DNA of 64,000 nt from Ectobius pallidus (Eukaryota > Arthropoda > Insecta > Blattodea > Ectobiidae): assembly GCA_964059195.1 (NCBI GenBank), contig CAXKWD010000003.1, positions 196,254,174 to 196,318,173 on the forward strand, given 5' to 3'. Positions 10,985 through 22,009 of this stretch are shown one piece after another. The position numbers and the translations under genes are program-made. The stretch's first letter is position 1. Each line of letters begins with the position of its first letter. A model generated the notes under the pieces. The model had not been told where the DNA came from and searched no databases. It saw nothing but the letters and a program-made list of their open reading frames with translations.

Positions 10985-11410
10985 TTTTTGCACTCCTTAG
11001 CTAGTAAGTGTTACTTACGAAAGTTGTTTACATGGATCGTAACTTGACATTACCACACGCAATCTTGTTACTAGGGGCGACGGGCAGAAAGTTACTTGTT
11101 GCTAGGGGCGACGGGCAGAAAGTTACTTTACCGCCCGCAAACGCTTATTTACGGGCTGTAATGACCAAGGCCTCCCCGCCTTATAAATATTCGGTTGCCA
11201 TAAACAATAACAAATGCGAATCACTTTCTGAAATAAACATAGTGTATATACATAATATTTTCTTTTAATATCACAATTAATATAATTAAATTGATATAAG
11301 TAACCGTCGTGCAAAAAATAGCATGCAACACACAAGGCATTTACGGGTCTCGAAAACTGTTTCCTCGACCCGTAAACGTGCCTTTCCTCCCTTCTGTCGC
11401 AATACACTAT
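10985..11410 (+). repeat. Family B repeat, copy 2
   Basis: Starts TTTTTTGCACTCCTTAGC and has the internal partner GTCGTGCAAAAAATAGC near 11304-11321. The outer hairpin is present as TTACGGGTCTCG ... CGACCCGTAA (11340-11376). It carries a private tandem duplication of about 38 bp (TAGGGGCGACGGGCAGAAAG twice, near 11071 and 11104). At 11279-11292 it has AATATAATTAAATTG, the empty-site form of the GGCCTA insertion seen in copy 3. Confidence 0.6.
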
Positions 11411-11797
11411 TTTCTACCATTGTTCTTCTCTATGATTTGTCTAACTTTTATGAACAGATTATGCTATTGCTACTCAATAAAAGAGTTACGACGTGGATTT
11501 TGAAATGGGAGTTCTCTCAACATATTCTCACATTTATATTTAATTTTACACGTACACAGCGTTCGAACAAAACTACAACTCTATGGTGTTATAAACTAGT
11601 CACAATACAAAAAAAAAAGTCGTTCTGGGAAACTCTATTTTAGGAACCTTTACTAAGCAGTGTATAAAGTTAGAGTTCAACTATTCGAACTTGGATGTTA
11701 TGAAGGCCTGGTTGGCTAAACATTGAACAGAGAAGCAAATTAAAAGTTTTCATAATTATTTGTATTTGTTCCACAGCAAGTGGCAGATAATTTCTTG

Positions 11798-13186
11798 TCA
11801 TAGGTAATCCCAGGAAAGTTACGAGTTTATCGATAGATTCGAGATTTCACAGCAGGGGCGAATTTATATCTTGAAGCTCGTAAACTCATGTTAGATTTAT
11901 TAAGACTATTCCACGAAAAAAATGTAACGAATTGTAAAATAACTAGGACGAGCCCGCGGCTTCGCCCACGATAATTAATTGAAAAATGAAAAATTAATAA
12001 TATAATAATTATTAAAGCAGTATTTATTAACTCTTGCACGCGAATCATTCATAAACTAAACCATTAATAATATTAATGAAACAGCTAAAATTCCGGCTTC
12101 AAGAGTACATTCCACGATTAGAAATCGCCACCTGGGAAAACGATCTCAGATTCGATTATGCAGTTCCAAAGATAACTGTGAACCACTGCCTTCTAAACTG
12201 TATAATTCTCTTGCGTAATTCTCGAGACGGCGGTGGATAATACGTATCGTTTCTCAACTGTTTGTTGACAGATGAATATGATGTGAATTTTATTTTCAGA
12301 AATCATATAATTTTTCAAGGGAAGGAGTGATTGATTTGGATTTTTTCTGTCCGCGATACTTCGAGGATTAAACTATCAATATATTAAAGCTGAAGCCCGC
12401 GGCTTCACCCGCCATTATTAATTGACTCCAGGATTTTAAAGAAATTTACACTGGCAGTGTATTAAAAATGTTTGTGGTTCAGAGGTATGAAAATTGCAAG
12501 TAAAAATAAAATTAGAATATTTGTTCATTGTGTTCATTTCACTTAGGCCTTATATAATAAAGAAACGGTTTTCCTAATTTTGTAGTCGTCATGAAAGTTT
12601 ACACTGCGAGAGACGAACATCGCCGAGTATACCCGATGTCTCACGAAGCGGGCGAGCGAGCAAGCACGCTATTTAGGGCCGTTGAATTGTATAAGAGTAG
12701 ATAATTACTTTCGTACTTTGTTATATAAAAACAAAACTAACAGCTGCGAGATCACAGTATACTATGAATAAACCATCCATGAATCGTTTCGAGTTACCAT
12801 GTTGTGAACAATGCTATCAATGGTGCATATAAAACATAGTAGACCTATTTTATAAGCAGAACAGAATAAAAGCACACCAACTGGCTTGCACCGAATTGAA
12901 ATTGTGTTTTTAATCAATGTACATTTATATTATTTCAATTTCCAAACAAGTTATGTTGTATACAATAATGTGTTTTCATTCTGCTTACTGGAAGGATGGA
13001 AAGTATTATTCACCGCACGTTGGTGCCTTACGTATCCAGTAACGAGCTGACATTGTATCATATAAAATTGCATCCTTGCGATCCGAGGAAGAATACTGTA
13101 AGGTAAACGATCCTGTTTGGTCTATATCCAAGAAATTCCTAAAAGTAATTGCTCAGTATCAAACACGCGACGTATGAGTGGAATAG
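11798..13186 (+). repeat. Family C repeat, copy 1 (split by a Helitron-like element)
   Basis: The left part 11798-11942 (TCATAGGTAATCC...) and the right part 12702-13186 (TTGTTATATAAAAACAAAAC...ACACGCGACGTATGAGTGG) are contiguous in copy 3 at 57891-58520. The intervening 759 bp is a Helitron-like insertion. No protein is encoded. Confidence 0.7.
11943..12701 (-). mobile_element. Helitron-like element, composite, left copy
   Basis: On the minus strand it starts TCTACTCTTATAC (12701) and ends with a hairpin GGGCGAAGCCGCGGGC followed by CTAG (11943-11946), the expected TC start and CTRR end. It lies between A and T, as Helitrons do, and comparison with family C copy 3 gives the empty site. A second internal 3'-like hairpin (12390-12408) shows it is two units fused. 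The right copy at 15115-15892 is nearly the same in opposite orientation, apart from a 19-bp indel. No Rep/helicase. Confidence 0.8.
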
Positions 13187-13650
13187 TTATTTTGAAATGT
13201 TCAACTGTTCATTTTCGAGAGTAAATTGATTATAATTATGACAAAAGGTACACTTAATTATGTTCATTCCGTATCCAGTAGACATTATTTTCTGATTATA
13301 TATAATATATAGGCTACGTGCTTGCTTTGTTGTAAACTCACTGTGATGATTTCCAGATTGTTAAAATTCAATCTGCATAAAATTTAAAAGATGTAGACAA
13401 CTGAATTATTTTCTACCAACATTTTTATAGGCATTACTCCTCTACTAATGTACGGTTCTTCGGTTCAGTGTATAACAATACCTCTGTTTTGAATTAATTG
13501 GATGATTTCAAAGTTGGTTTTCTCACATTATCCCAAAATAATACGAAAGAGTATTAATGAATAATAGAGTCTCTTTTGGTTAGCACATTACACTATACTT
13601 TTAAAACAATAAAAGATTCCTGAAGCTGACGAAATTTTATTTGCAATATA
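13187..13650. other. Non-coding stretch, nothing recognised
   Basis: AT-rich sequence between family C and a Helitron-like element; no gene or repeat copy seen. Confidence 0.4.
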
Positions 13651-13969
13651 TCTCTATATATATATATATATAAAAGGCTTTGTCCTGACTGACAGGAATC
13701 AACGTAGAGCCTAAACTATAACAGGTAGAGACTTGGAATTTTGACAGTACCTTCGTTTCATAATGTAGGTGCTCACTAAGAAAGGATTTTGAAAAATTAT
13801 GATTCTAAATGCCAAAAATTAAATGTTTTTGAAAATACTTAATCCCTTTTTGCATATAATTATCGAAACAAATTCACAGAACATATTGTTGCCAATGGTA
13901 TAGTTGGGTTTGGATTAAATTAAATGGATGTTTGACAAATTAGAGAAGGTATCATTATAATTCATATTA
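13651..13969 (+). mobile_element. Helitron-like type A, 5' fragment
   Basis: Begins A|TCTCTATATATA followed by AAAAGGCTTTGTCCTGACTG, the same 5' end as the elements at 42614 and 34551 and, inverted, at 52021. It is cut off at 13969 where a second Helitron-like element begins; the type A 3' part does not reappear after it. Confidence 0.7.
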
Positions 13970-14495
13970 TCTATATTAATAAAAGGAATTGTCCTCGATG
14001 TCCAGCGAAATCTACTGAACGCAGAGATCTGAAATTTTAAACATAGGTGGGCTGAAGGGTCGGAAAATGCACCTCGAAACCGGAATTTTAATTTTAGTTT
14101 TCGTTCGTGAGTTATGAGTGAAAAACTGGCAAAAAACGCGCATTTTTTGCGTTTTCAAAACATAAGTTTTCAGTTATACATTTCAATGTCAAATCAATAA
14201 CAGTTGGCTTTGGCTATTTTTGTCATATCTTGAAAATGAAACTTTTGCGATCGCTTGAATGTTGTAAACCCTAAATATGGTCAAACGTTGTTTTATTTGG
14301 ACGAATCTCACTATACAGAGGTTTTCTTGGCCAAGAAACTCGAATCTGAGGTCGCTTTTACCAGAGGATGCTATCTAATCGTGGTATGTAGTCCACGTGA
14401 TTTAGGTGTTATTAAATATAATGATTTTACTATTATGCTCTTAATTTTTAATTTTTGAAATAATTATCGCGGGCGAAGCCGCGGGCACATGCTAG
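13970..14495 (+). mobile_element. Helitron-like type B element
   Basis: 526 bp from A|TCTATATTAATAAAAGG to the hairpin CGCGGGCGAAGCCGCGGGC and ...GCTAG|T. Insertion lies between A and T. A related inverted fragment lies at 48720-49158. An open frame of 67 codons inside has no recognisable domain; it looks like a non-autonomous element. Confidence 0.8.
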
Positions 14496-14821
14496 TTTTA
14501 TATATTTTTCCAATAGCAAACATGCATCAAGTATTAAACCTAAGTATTTTGCATATTGAACTTTTCTTAGAAGACTATTGTCATAATTTCAATAAATTTA
14601 TTATTTATTTCGTAGTTTGAAGGTTGATGTATGAAATATGATGTATTGGCTTTCGTTTATTAAAAAAAAATATATTGTTGTTTGTTTTCTTTCCTTTTCT
14701 ATTGTTACTTACGTTCTTTCCTTTTTATACCCTTAAAAATATACAGGTACTTATTAATTGAGAATAATAACAGAAATAATGAAAATTACTTAGGTTTTTA
14801 TTAATAATGTGTATTTAATAA
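14496..14821. other. AT-rich spacer, nothing recognised
   Basis: No feature seen between the type B Helitron-like element and family B copy 3. Confidence 0.4.
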
Positions 14822-16130
14822 CTTTTTTCCACGACGTAACTAATTAGTGGTACTTACGAATCTTGTTGCCGTGGATCATAACTTGACATTCCCACACGCA
14901 ATCTTGGTTGTTATGAAAACAAAAGAAATGTCAGTGCTGTAAAAATTACAAAAAGCACAGGTGCCGTAAGTAAAACCATTATAATACAAGCCTTTATCGA
15001 AAACCGGGACCAAGGCCCCCCTGCTGTGGCGACTTTAACAGGACAAATATTCAGTCCCCATAACAACCAACACATGCGAATCACTTTCTAAAATATAACA
15101 TCTATTTCCAATAATCTACTCTCATACAATTCAACGGCCCTAAATAGCGTGCTTGCTCGCTCGCCCGCTTCGTGAGACATCGGGTATACTCGGCGATGTT
15201 CGTCTCTCCCAGTGTAAACTTTCATGACGACTACAAGATTAGGAAAACCGTTTCTTTATTATATAAGGCCGAAGTGAAATTAACACAATGAACAAATATT
15301 CTAATTTTATTTTTACTTACAATTTTCATACCTCTGAACCACAAACATTTTTAATACACTGCCAGTGTAAATTTCTTTAAAATCCTGGAGTCAATTAATA
15401 ATGGCGGGTGAAGCCGCGGGCTTCAGCTTTAATATATTGATAGTTTAATCCTTGAAGTATCGCGGACAGAAAAAATCCAAATCAATCACTCCTTCCCTTG
15501 AAAAATTATATGATTTCTGAAAATTACACTGAATTTATCAAATAAAATTCACATCATATTCATCTGTCAACAAACAGTTGAGAAACGATACGTATTATCC
15601 ACCGCCGTCTCGAAAATTACGCACGAGAATTATACAGTTTAGAAGGCAGTGGTTCACAGTTATCTTTGGAACTGCATAATCGAATCTGAGATCGTTTTCC
15701 CAGGTGGCGATTTCTAATCGTGGAATGTACTCTTGAAGCCGGAATTTTAGCTGTTTCATTAATTATTAATGGTTTAGTTTATGAATGATTCGCGTGCAAG
15801 TGTTAATAAATATACTGCTTTAATAATTATTATACTATTAATTTTTAATTTTTCAATTAATTATCGTGGGCGAAGCCGCGGGCACGTCCTAGTATTTATA
15901 CATAATATTTTCAGCTAATATCTCAATTAATATAGGCCTAATTAAATTGATATAAATAATCATCGTGCAAAAAATAGCATGCTTTACTCGTTCCGTAATC
16001 GCATAACGGTTCTCGCAAATTCAAAAAAACTCGTCGCAAGCTCATCGTTTTTTCAAACTCTTTCCTCGATCCGTATGCACCGCTTACGGAACTAGTATCG
16101 CAATATACTATTGTTCTAGAAACCGATACT
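14822..16130 (+). repeat. Family B repeat, copy 3 (split by a Helitron-like element)
   Basis: Left part 14822-15114 (CACGACGTAACTAATTAGTG...) and right part 15893-16130 are contiguous in copies 1 and 2. At 15933-15940 it has TAGGCCTA exactly where copy 2 has TA. The Helitron-like insertion is flanked by ...ATAA and TATTTATA. Confidence 0.65.
15115..15892 (+). mobile_element. Helitron-like element, composite, right copy
   Basis: Starts TCTACTCTCATACAATTC and ends GGGCGAAGCCGCGGGCACGTCCTAG, between A and T. It is nearly identical to the inverted copy at 11943-12701. An internal hairpin GGGTGAAGCCGCGGGCTTCAGC at 15408-15427 looks like a buried 3' end of a first unit; the second unit then resembles type B. 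A non-autonomous composite is inferred. Confidence 0.8.
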
Positions 16131-17474
16131 TTATAAATCAATAATGCGTAAACATGCAAAAGTTTTGAAGAATCGGTACATAAATTTTTAAGATTAATAT
16201 AACAGATTCTAATAACAATTATTATTTTTATTATTATTATAAGAACAATATCTTAATGGTTATAAAAATAATTGTCTCCATTTCATTAGCATATATAAAG
16301 CATATCAAATGGTAGTCAGATCATTATTTGACCTGCCACTAGCTAGAGGTTTTTATTATCACCAGTAAAACGTGCGATATGAGTTTATAACCCCCTGGTA
16401 GCTATTTATGTGCACCCACCCCATACGTGCTGTTGAAATTACATCCCCTTTGTTCCCAGCCATGGTCTATGCGCTTCTGCTATTTCATATTTCCCGTATC
16501 ACGATATCATTTTCAATAAAATCAGGTAAAGTGATGTAACAAAGTGCCAGATGGAGTTAAAAACCCCTTTAGGCAGGCCTATAGGCTGAGGTAGATTTCG
16601 AAGTGCTTTTGGTTTAATTTATTATCGCTGCGCAGCACTCTTCTTTTTTAGCCTTGGCATGGCAAACCCGCAGTAATAAGAACTGAATTCGGTAAAGAGT
16701 AAGAGCCTACAATAATTTGTTTTGACAAAAAGAATAGGATATAATATTCTGGGAGGCCGTGCGCAAGATCAGCAATGAATAAAATTAGCAAAGCCGCTAA
16801 ACAAGAGAATATTATGATATTATAATAATTCTTTTAAGTGTTATTATTTTCAAACATTAAAATCTCGCGTCATATGAGAGCTATCAAGAAACTAGTTATT
16901 GATTTGTAGAGTACTCATCAAGAGCTTTTCAACGATACCCCACAAGACGTAGTTTCAAAAATTTCGAATTTCCATCCCCTCACCCTCACCCCCACTCGTA
17001 CCCCCCAAAATCCCCGAATTTTTGGTGTCACTGTGAACTCCATAGGGAGTACTCTAATTTATTCAAACAAAGTTTCCCTCTATACTTCTTAGGGGCCGAG
17101 ATATAAATGTTTTAAAATTTCAACCCCCTCCCCCGACCACCCACTTGGGCCAATTTTGCCCATTACGAACTTGTCCGAACTATTGGGCCTAGAAATAACA
17201 TAATAAAATTTGATTCAAATATCTTCAAAATTACGGCCGCTATCGTGTAAAGATATATATATGTCACAATTTTTTTTTTTTGAACGGGCGGTGGTTTCTT
17301 ACTTAGGGGAGCATGAAACGTAAAGAGATGAAAGAATTTTTCGGAAATGATGACATGGTATCCATTGCAATAGGTAAAAATCTACCTAATAGGCCAATAG
17401 GCCAATAACTGAAAACTTGTATTTTATATTCATAACTCCTAGACGAAGTCTTGTATTATTCACTTTATATGTGA
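16131..17474. other. Non-coding stretch with a family A fragment and C-rich tracts
   Basis: A 5' fragment of family A lies at 16509-16553 (AAAATCAGGTAAAGTGATGT...GTGCCAG). Bases 16960-17170 hold pyrimidine- and C-rich runs (CCCCTCACCCTCACCCCC). I see no gene. Confidence 0.45.
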
Positions 17475-18330
17475 TGATTTTTGTTTAATCAGAGATGATT
17501 GCAATTATGATATGCAGAAAGGAAGTTATTTTTGTTATCGATTTACGAGTTAAGCTCCAGATAGATTCATTAGGCAGGGCTTACAAAATTCTAAAGTTGA
17601 TAAGCATATGTGAAGGAATATGTATCTGTATCTGTATCTGTTACCCTTTGATCCCCAGGTGGGGCGAAGGGGCCTCCAATGGAGGTTTCATTACCTATAC
17701 TAATTTTGATATGCTTTTTTTCCGAGACAGGGTAGAGGGACAGGTGGTAAGCCCATCGCCTCGCAACCCCCCTCTGGAAACTAAGTATTTCTTGGACGTG
17801 AAAGGGCCGAGAAATTTTGTCCAGAGGCTCTAATTTAGGCTTGGAGTTCTTTTACGTGCCGTAAATCTACGACACGGGACCCCCAGCTTAAAGTCCCTCC
17901 CGGAGGACTCCGTGCCCAGGATTTTTACCGCGGACGGGTTTGATCCCGCGCCTTTCGGATCTAGAGGCGGGCACGCTACCTCTAGACCACCGCGGCAGAC
18001 GAAGGAATATGTGGGTAGTTTTATTTTTCAAAGCCCAGTGTATTGCAATCTCCAAAGCTGGCCACTGACAACAATATTGTTGTCAAGAGTTAATTGCATT
18101 AGTTGAATATTTTCACAAATTAGGCACCTAATTGCGCATTACTCCGGCACCGGTTAACCGATTTCATCCAAAATCAACATGCTTCTTTCCATGGACGATA
18201 TAAATGGGTATACCAAGTTTCATGAAAATCCCATAAAGCGTATTTGAGTTATAGCGCGTACAGACAAACGGACAGACATTTTTCCGTTCCCCACACAATC
18301 TCTTAAAGGACCAAACTGGCACTTAAAAAT
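17475..18330 (+). repeat. Family A copy carrying a SINE
   Basis: Family sequence 17475-17623 and 18001-18330, ending ACCAAACTGGCACTTA, is interrupted by an S2 SINE with a target duplication. Bases 17502-17520 give the ATTATGATATGCAG empty-site form used to recognise the GGCC insertion at 18398. Confidence 0.75.
17624..18000 (-). mobile_element. tRNA-derived SINE, family S2, copy 1
   Basis: On the minus strand it starts GCCGCGGTGGTCTAGAGGTA (A-box region), has a B-box-like GGATCAAACCC, then a body of about 300 bp and a (CAGATA)n tail (plus-strand TATCTG repeats 17622-17640). A perfect 12-bp target duplication GAAGGAATATGT flanks it (17612-17623 and 18001-18012). The 112-codon open frame on the plus strand is a by-product. 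Second copy at 19083-19452. Confidence 0.87.
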
Positions 18331-18335
18331 GAGGT

Positions 18336-18560
18336 ATACTGATATAACAAAGTGCCAGAATGCTTTTTTCAATCAATGATAATTGCAATTATGATAGGCC
18401 CATGCAGAAAACAAGTTATTCTTGTAATAGATCTGAGAGTTGAACTCCAAAAACAAAATGCGCTGGCAATAATATGAATGATGCAATGGGCCTACGATTA
18501 GCTGACAGGTTTGCTTCAAGTTTAAAGCAGCCTTATAGGTTATGAATGAATAAAAAGTCA
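18336..18560 (+). repeat. Family A 5' fragment
   Basis: GATATAACAAAGTGCCAGAATG onward. At 18395-18405 it reads ATTATGATAGGCCCATGCAG, that is the family's GATATGCAG with six extra bases GGCCCA. Confidence 0.65.
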
Positions 18561-18825
18561 ATCTGAAATCTATCTGTCAGGAATTACATTAGGTATAGGC
18601 CTACTGCTGCACAGGAACGAATAAGAAAAATACATTAAAATATAATGTAGATATCGGTATCTATAGAATGGACAATATAATATCAATATTCAACGGCTAG
18701 TTGTGTTTTAAATCTTTTACATCATTATGAAGAAATGAATCAGTGACGGCGGGCTAACAATATCAAATCACGATTGGCAATTTGTTACGATGTGTTTAAT
18801 ATATTGTGGGTCATGCAATAAATAA
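18561..18825. other. Spacer with TAGGCCTA at 18596
   Basis: No gene seen. Holds a perfect TAGGCCTA octamer (18596-18603). Confidence 0.4.
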
Positions 18826-19053
18826 TCCATTACAAAATTAATATTGATATCCTCGTTATTTCGGTACCGGTCAACCGATTTGGTCCAAATTCAATCGGCT
18901 TATACCCATGGCAGTCGTAAATACGTATGCTAAGTTTCATGGAAATCCGATATAGCGTATTTGAGTTATCGCGCCTACAGGCACACGGACGGACGGAGGG
19001 ACAGACATTTTCCTGTCCCCACACATCTCTCATAAAGTACCATACTGGCACTT
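18826..19053 (+). repeat. Family A 3' part
   Basis: Contains CGGTACCGGTCAACCGATTT, the TTTCATGGAAATCCGATA segment, the GGACGGAC-type run and the CATACTGGCACTT end. The minus-strand open frame is a by-product. Confidence 0.7.
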
Positions 19054-19082
19054 ATTAAATAGACTCTATTGACGCGTATTGT

Positions 19083-19452
19083 CGGCCGCGGTGGTCTAGA
19101 GGTAGCGTGCCCGCCTCTAGATCCGCAGGGCGCGGGATCAAACCCGACCACGGTCGATGGATTTTTCAGGACGTAAAATCCTGGGCACGGAGTCCTCCGG
19201 GAGGGACTTTAAGCTGGGGGTTCCGTGTCTTAGATTTACGGCACGTAAAAGAACTCAAAGCCTAAATTAGAGCCTCTGGACAAAATTTCTCGGCACTTTC
19301 ACGTCCAAGAAATACTTAGTTTCCAGAGGGGGGTTGCGAGGCGATGGGCTTACCACCTGTCCCTCTACCCTCTCTCTGAAAAATAAGCATCTCAAAATTA
19401 GTATAGGTAATGAAACCTCCATTGGAGGCCCCTTCGCCCCACCTGGGGATCA
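19083..19452 (+). mobile_element. tRNA-derived SINE, family S2, copy 2
   Basis: Full-length partner of 17624-18000 in the opposite orientation: GCCGCGGTGGTCTAGAGG head, B-box-like GGATCAAACCCG near 19134-19146, body to GGGGATCATTTG. No clear target duplication. A third, decayed piece lies at 29110-29295. Confidence 0.85.
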
Positions 19453-19568
19453 TTTGTAAGTCATTCTTGCACAACTGATTTAAATCTATGAAGACATATG
19501 TCTGTGTTTGGTGGGAGCTTATTAAAAATTTTCATACCTATATATTTAAAACTGTTCTGTACTTTAGT

Positions 19569-19915
19569 CAGTCTATTGGAGATAACCTATAAAAATTCAA
19601 AATGGATACGAGTCAAGTACCCTCTAAGTAATTTTTTTCAGAAGAACGGATATAGCCATTTTGTTAGTCATTGATAAGAGTTTCCAAATTTAGATTTTTA
19701 TTAAAATCTTTAGAGCCAATTTTTAAAAAATCAAAATGTTTCAAAAAACTTTCTTGAAAAGTCCCCTTAATAACTTATTTTAGTTATAAAACTCAAATTC
19801 TGGGCGGTTCGATAAAATTCCAAAAAAGTCCTTATTCAAGAAATGAAGTAAATACAATGAACCGTTTACCTGCTGTGATTGCCCACAGACAGACGAACAA
19901 ACGGACAGACGTCAT
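19569..19915 (+). repeat. Family D dispersed repeat, copy 2
   Basis: Matches 1616-1980 in the same orientation; ends in a GACGAACAAACGGACAGAC run. Class unknown. Confidence 0.7.
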
Positions 19916-20416
19916 TCCAAAAACACGTTCTTCGGTTTCTAAGCATCGTGAAACACGTATTTCCGGTGTTATCTCGATTTCGATTTTTTTTCACGATCAC
20001 AATACTTTCTCTACACTACGTATATACGAGAAAGTAAAAGCACAGATAACAAGTTAGGGATTATAGAGCAACTACTGAAGACGTGACAAGTAAAATATTG
20101 ATAATTTTTGTCAATACAGTATTTTGTTTTTTTGTGATAAATAGATCAGTGGTTTTTTCGCTGAATCAACCGATTGAGTTTCAGTCGTACCTGAAAATTA
20201 AAAGTAGCATTAGGTCTATTCCTGTTATTTTTACATTCCTCTTCATGTAATCTATTCTTCTAAATATTACCAAAATTTATTGATTGAAAATATTTTATAC
20301 CATCAATCCATACTGCAAGAGACGAATAGATTTCTTTAATTCCTAGCTTATAGATATTACGGTGATTGCTACTTATGTATGGTTTAAATGAATTTTTGCC
20401 TTTCTTTCTCCAACAT
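19916..20416. other. Non-coding stretch, nothing recognised
   Basis: No gene, repeat copy or structure seen between family D and family A. Confidence 0.4.
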
Positions 20417-20920
20417 AAATAAAATCAGGCAAACTAAATTAACTAAGTGTCAAAATGCTTTTCTTTAATCAGAGATAATTGCAATTATGATATGCAGAAA
20501 AAAAGTTATTTTTTAATCGGTTTCCGAGCTAAGCACCAGATCGATTCATTAAGCAGGGCTTACGGAAGAACAAAGCTCTAGTTTGATAAGCATATGTTAA
20601 GGAATATGTGGGTAGTGTTTTTGTCAAAGCCACCTGTATTGCAACTTCCAAAGCCGTATATGAACACTATAAAACAATGAGAACTAATTTACATTTGATA
20701 AATTCTTTCTAATATATTGCCTTAAAGTAGGCACTAAACTGGGCATTACTCCGGTACCGGTCAACTGATTTAATGTAATATCAATAAACGTCTTCCCATG
20801 GTCGTAATAAATTCGTATAAATCCGATAAAGCGTATTTGAGTTATCGCGCGTACAGGCTGACCAACATACATTTTTCCCGTCCCCCACACAATCTTATAA
20901 AGTACCATTCTACCACTTAA
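20417..20920 (+). repeat. Family A, near full-length single-unit copy
   Basis: About 500 bp from AAAATCAGGCAAACTAAATT to ACCATTCTACCACTTAA. It has one internal unit beginning AAAGTAGGCACTAAACTGGGC. This is the simplest form of the family and a reference for the expanded copies at 22975-23880 and 38426-39632. Confidence 0.75.
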
Positions 20921-20957
20921 TTTTTTTCTCTTTCGTATTATTACCTCTCCCTTATAG

Positions 20958-21370
20958 GAACATTTATGCGGCCCGCGCCGCCCGGGCGACCTGTCGGTAG
21001 AGGAATGAACTATGGATCACAACACAGACATACTTTTTTGACAAGACAAGGACATGGAGGGCCTCCCCAGATGAGTTATCAGCCCAATGCCGTTCCCATC
21101 TCCGAGACAACACAAACGAGGACACCACCCGAACGAGACACACCATTCACACACACTCACCCCGAACAAGGCGAGATGGGACGAAGATGACAATGACGGC
21201 AAGATGATATCCGGGGACCACAAGGGCCTAAAGTTACCCGACATTTGTCTTACAGGTGAGGAGAAACCCCGGAAAAAAAACTCACCCAGGTAAAGTGTCC
21301 CGACCAGGAATCGAACCCGGGCCCCCTGCGTGCGAGGAGCGAACGCATCTCCTGCGGTACAGCGGTGAAC
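20958..21370 (-). mobile_element. tRNA-derived SINE, family S3, copy 1
   Basis: On the minus strand the region near 21308-21321 has a perfect B box GGGTTCGATTCC, with a GCAGGAGATGCG-type upstream part. The body matches 60680-60912 (ATCAGCCCAATGCC, ATGATATCCGG, GGCCTAAAGTTA segments). The left limit is uncertain because 20958-21059 has no second copy. A CTGGCACTTAATAAAA piece right after it is a family A end, so the SINE probably sits inside the A copy. Confidence 0.75.
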
Positions 21371-22009
21371 TCTGGCACTTAATAAAAATAAAATTGTTGT
21401 ACATCTTCAAAATAATAGGCCTATTAGAATTTCACACAAAATATGAACTTCGAAAATTATCTTCGTTTGTAGGCCGAGCCGAAATGATTATTTTTAAAAA
21501 AAATTCTAGATAATCTCTATCAGCTGTCAAAATAATGAACTCAAAGAATCCGTATATTTTCATCCTGTGCCACTGACCGCCAATACAGGAAGGAACATTG
21601 AGTAGCCAGGATTAAAACCCCAGCTGGTTTGGCTAATCTTGTAAATGTGGGTGGTTGGTGGGACATGAGGGTATACAAACATTTGTTTTGTTGATACGTA
21701 TGTGAGAACTGATTACACAGGAAAACACCCAGCGTTTCAATTAAACTGTGCTTCATTATCTGAAAAGTGTTGTTTTACCGATTGCCGTAACCATTGAAAA
21801 ACACCATTATTTTGAAGCGCAGTTCTCTTCAACCCGCGGTCGAGGGACCGCCTGTTTTTAACTTTTCGATTAAACAGAGAAAGTTTCTAATGTGAACCAA
21901 TTCGAAATGTGGATGTAGGCAAGATGGCATCGCGGGTTTCTTATAAATAGGCTAATATAGCTATGTTGGGTTAGGCCTATATCCTTCTTCTTCTTCTCTT
22001 CATGGAGTA
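21371..22009. other. Spacer with two TAGGCCTA sites
   Basis: TAGGCCTA at 21416-21423 and 21972-21979. A tRNA-like GGGGTTTTAATCC on the minus strand (near 21610-21625) is too weak to call. Confidence 0.4.

Noticed and set aside
11943..15892. A single 4-kb DNA transposon with 770-bp terminal inverted repeats
   Set aside because: The two arms interrupt different host repeats at their own A|T sites, and empty sites for both are present in the window.
17495..17833. 112-codon plus-strand frame
   Set aside because: It crosses from family A into the antisense of an S2 SINE and its (TATCTG)n tail.
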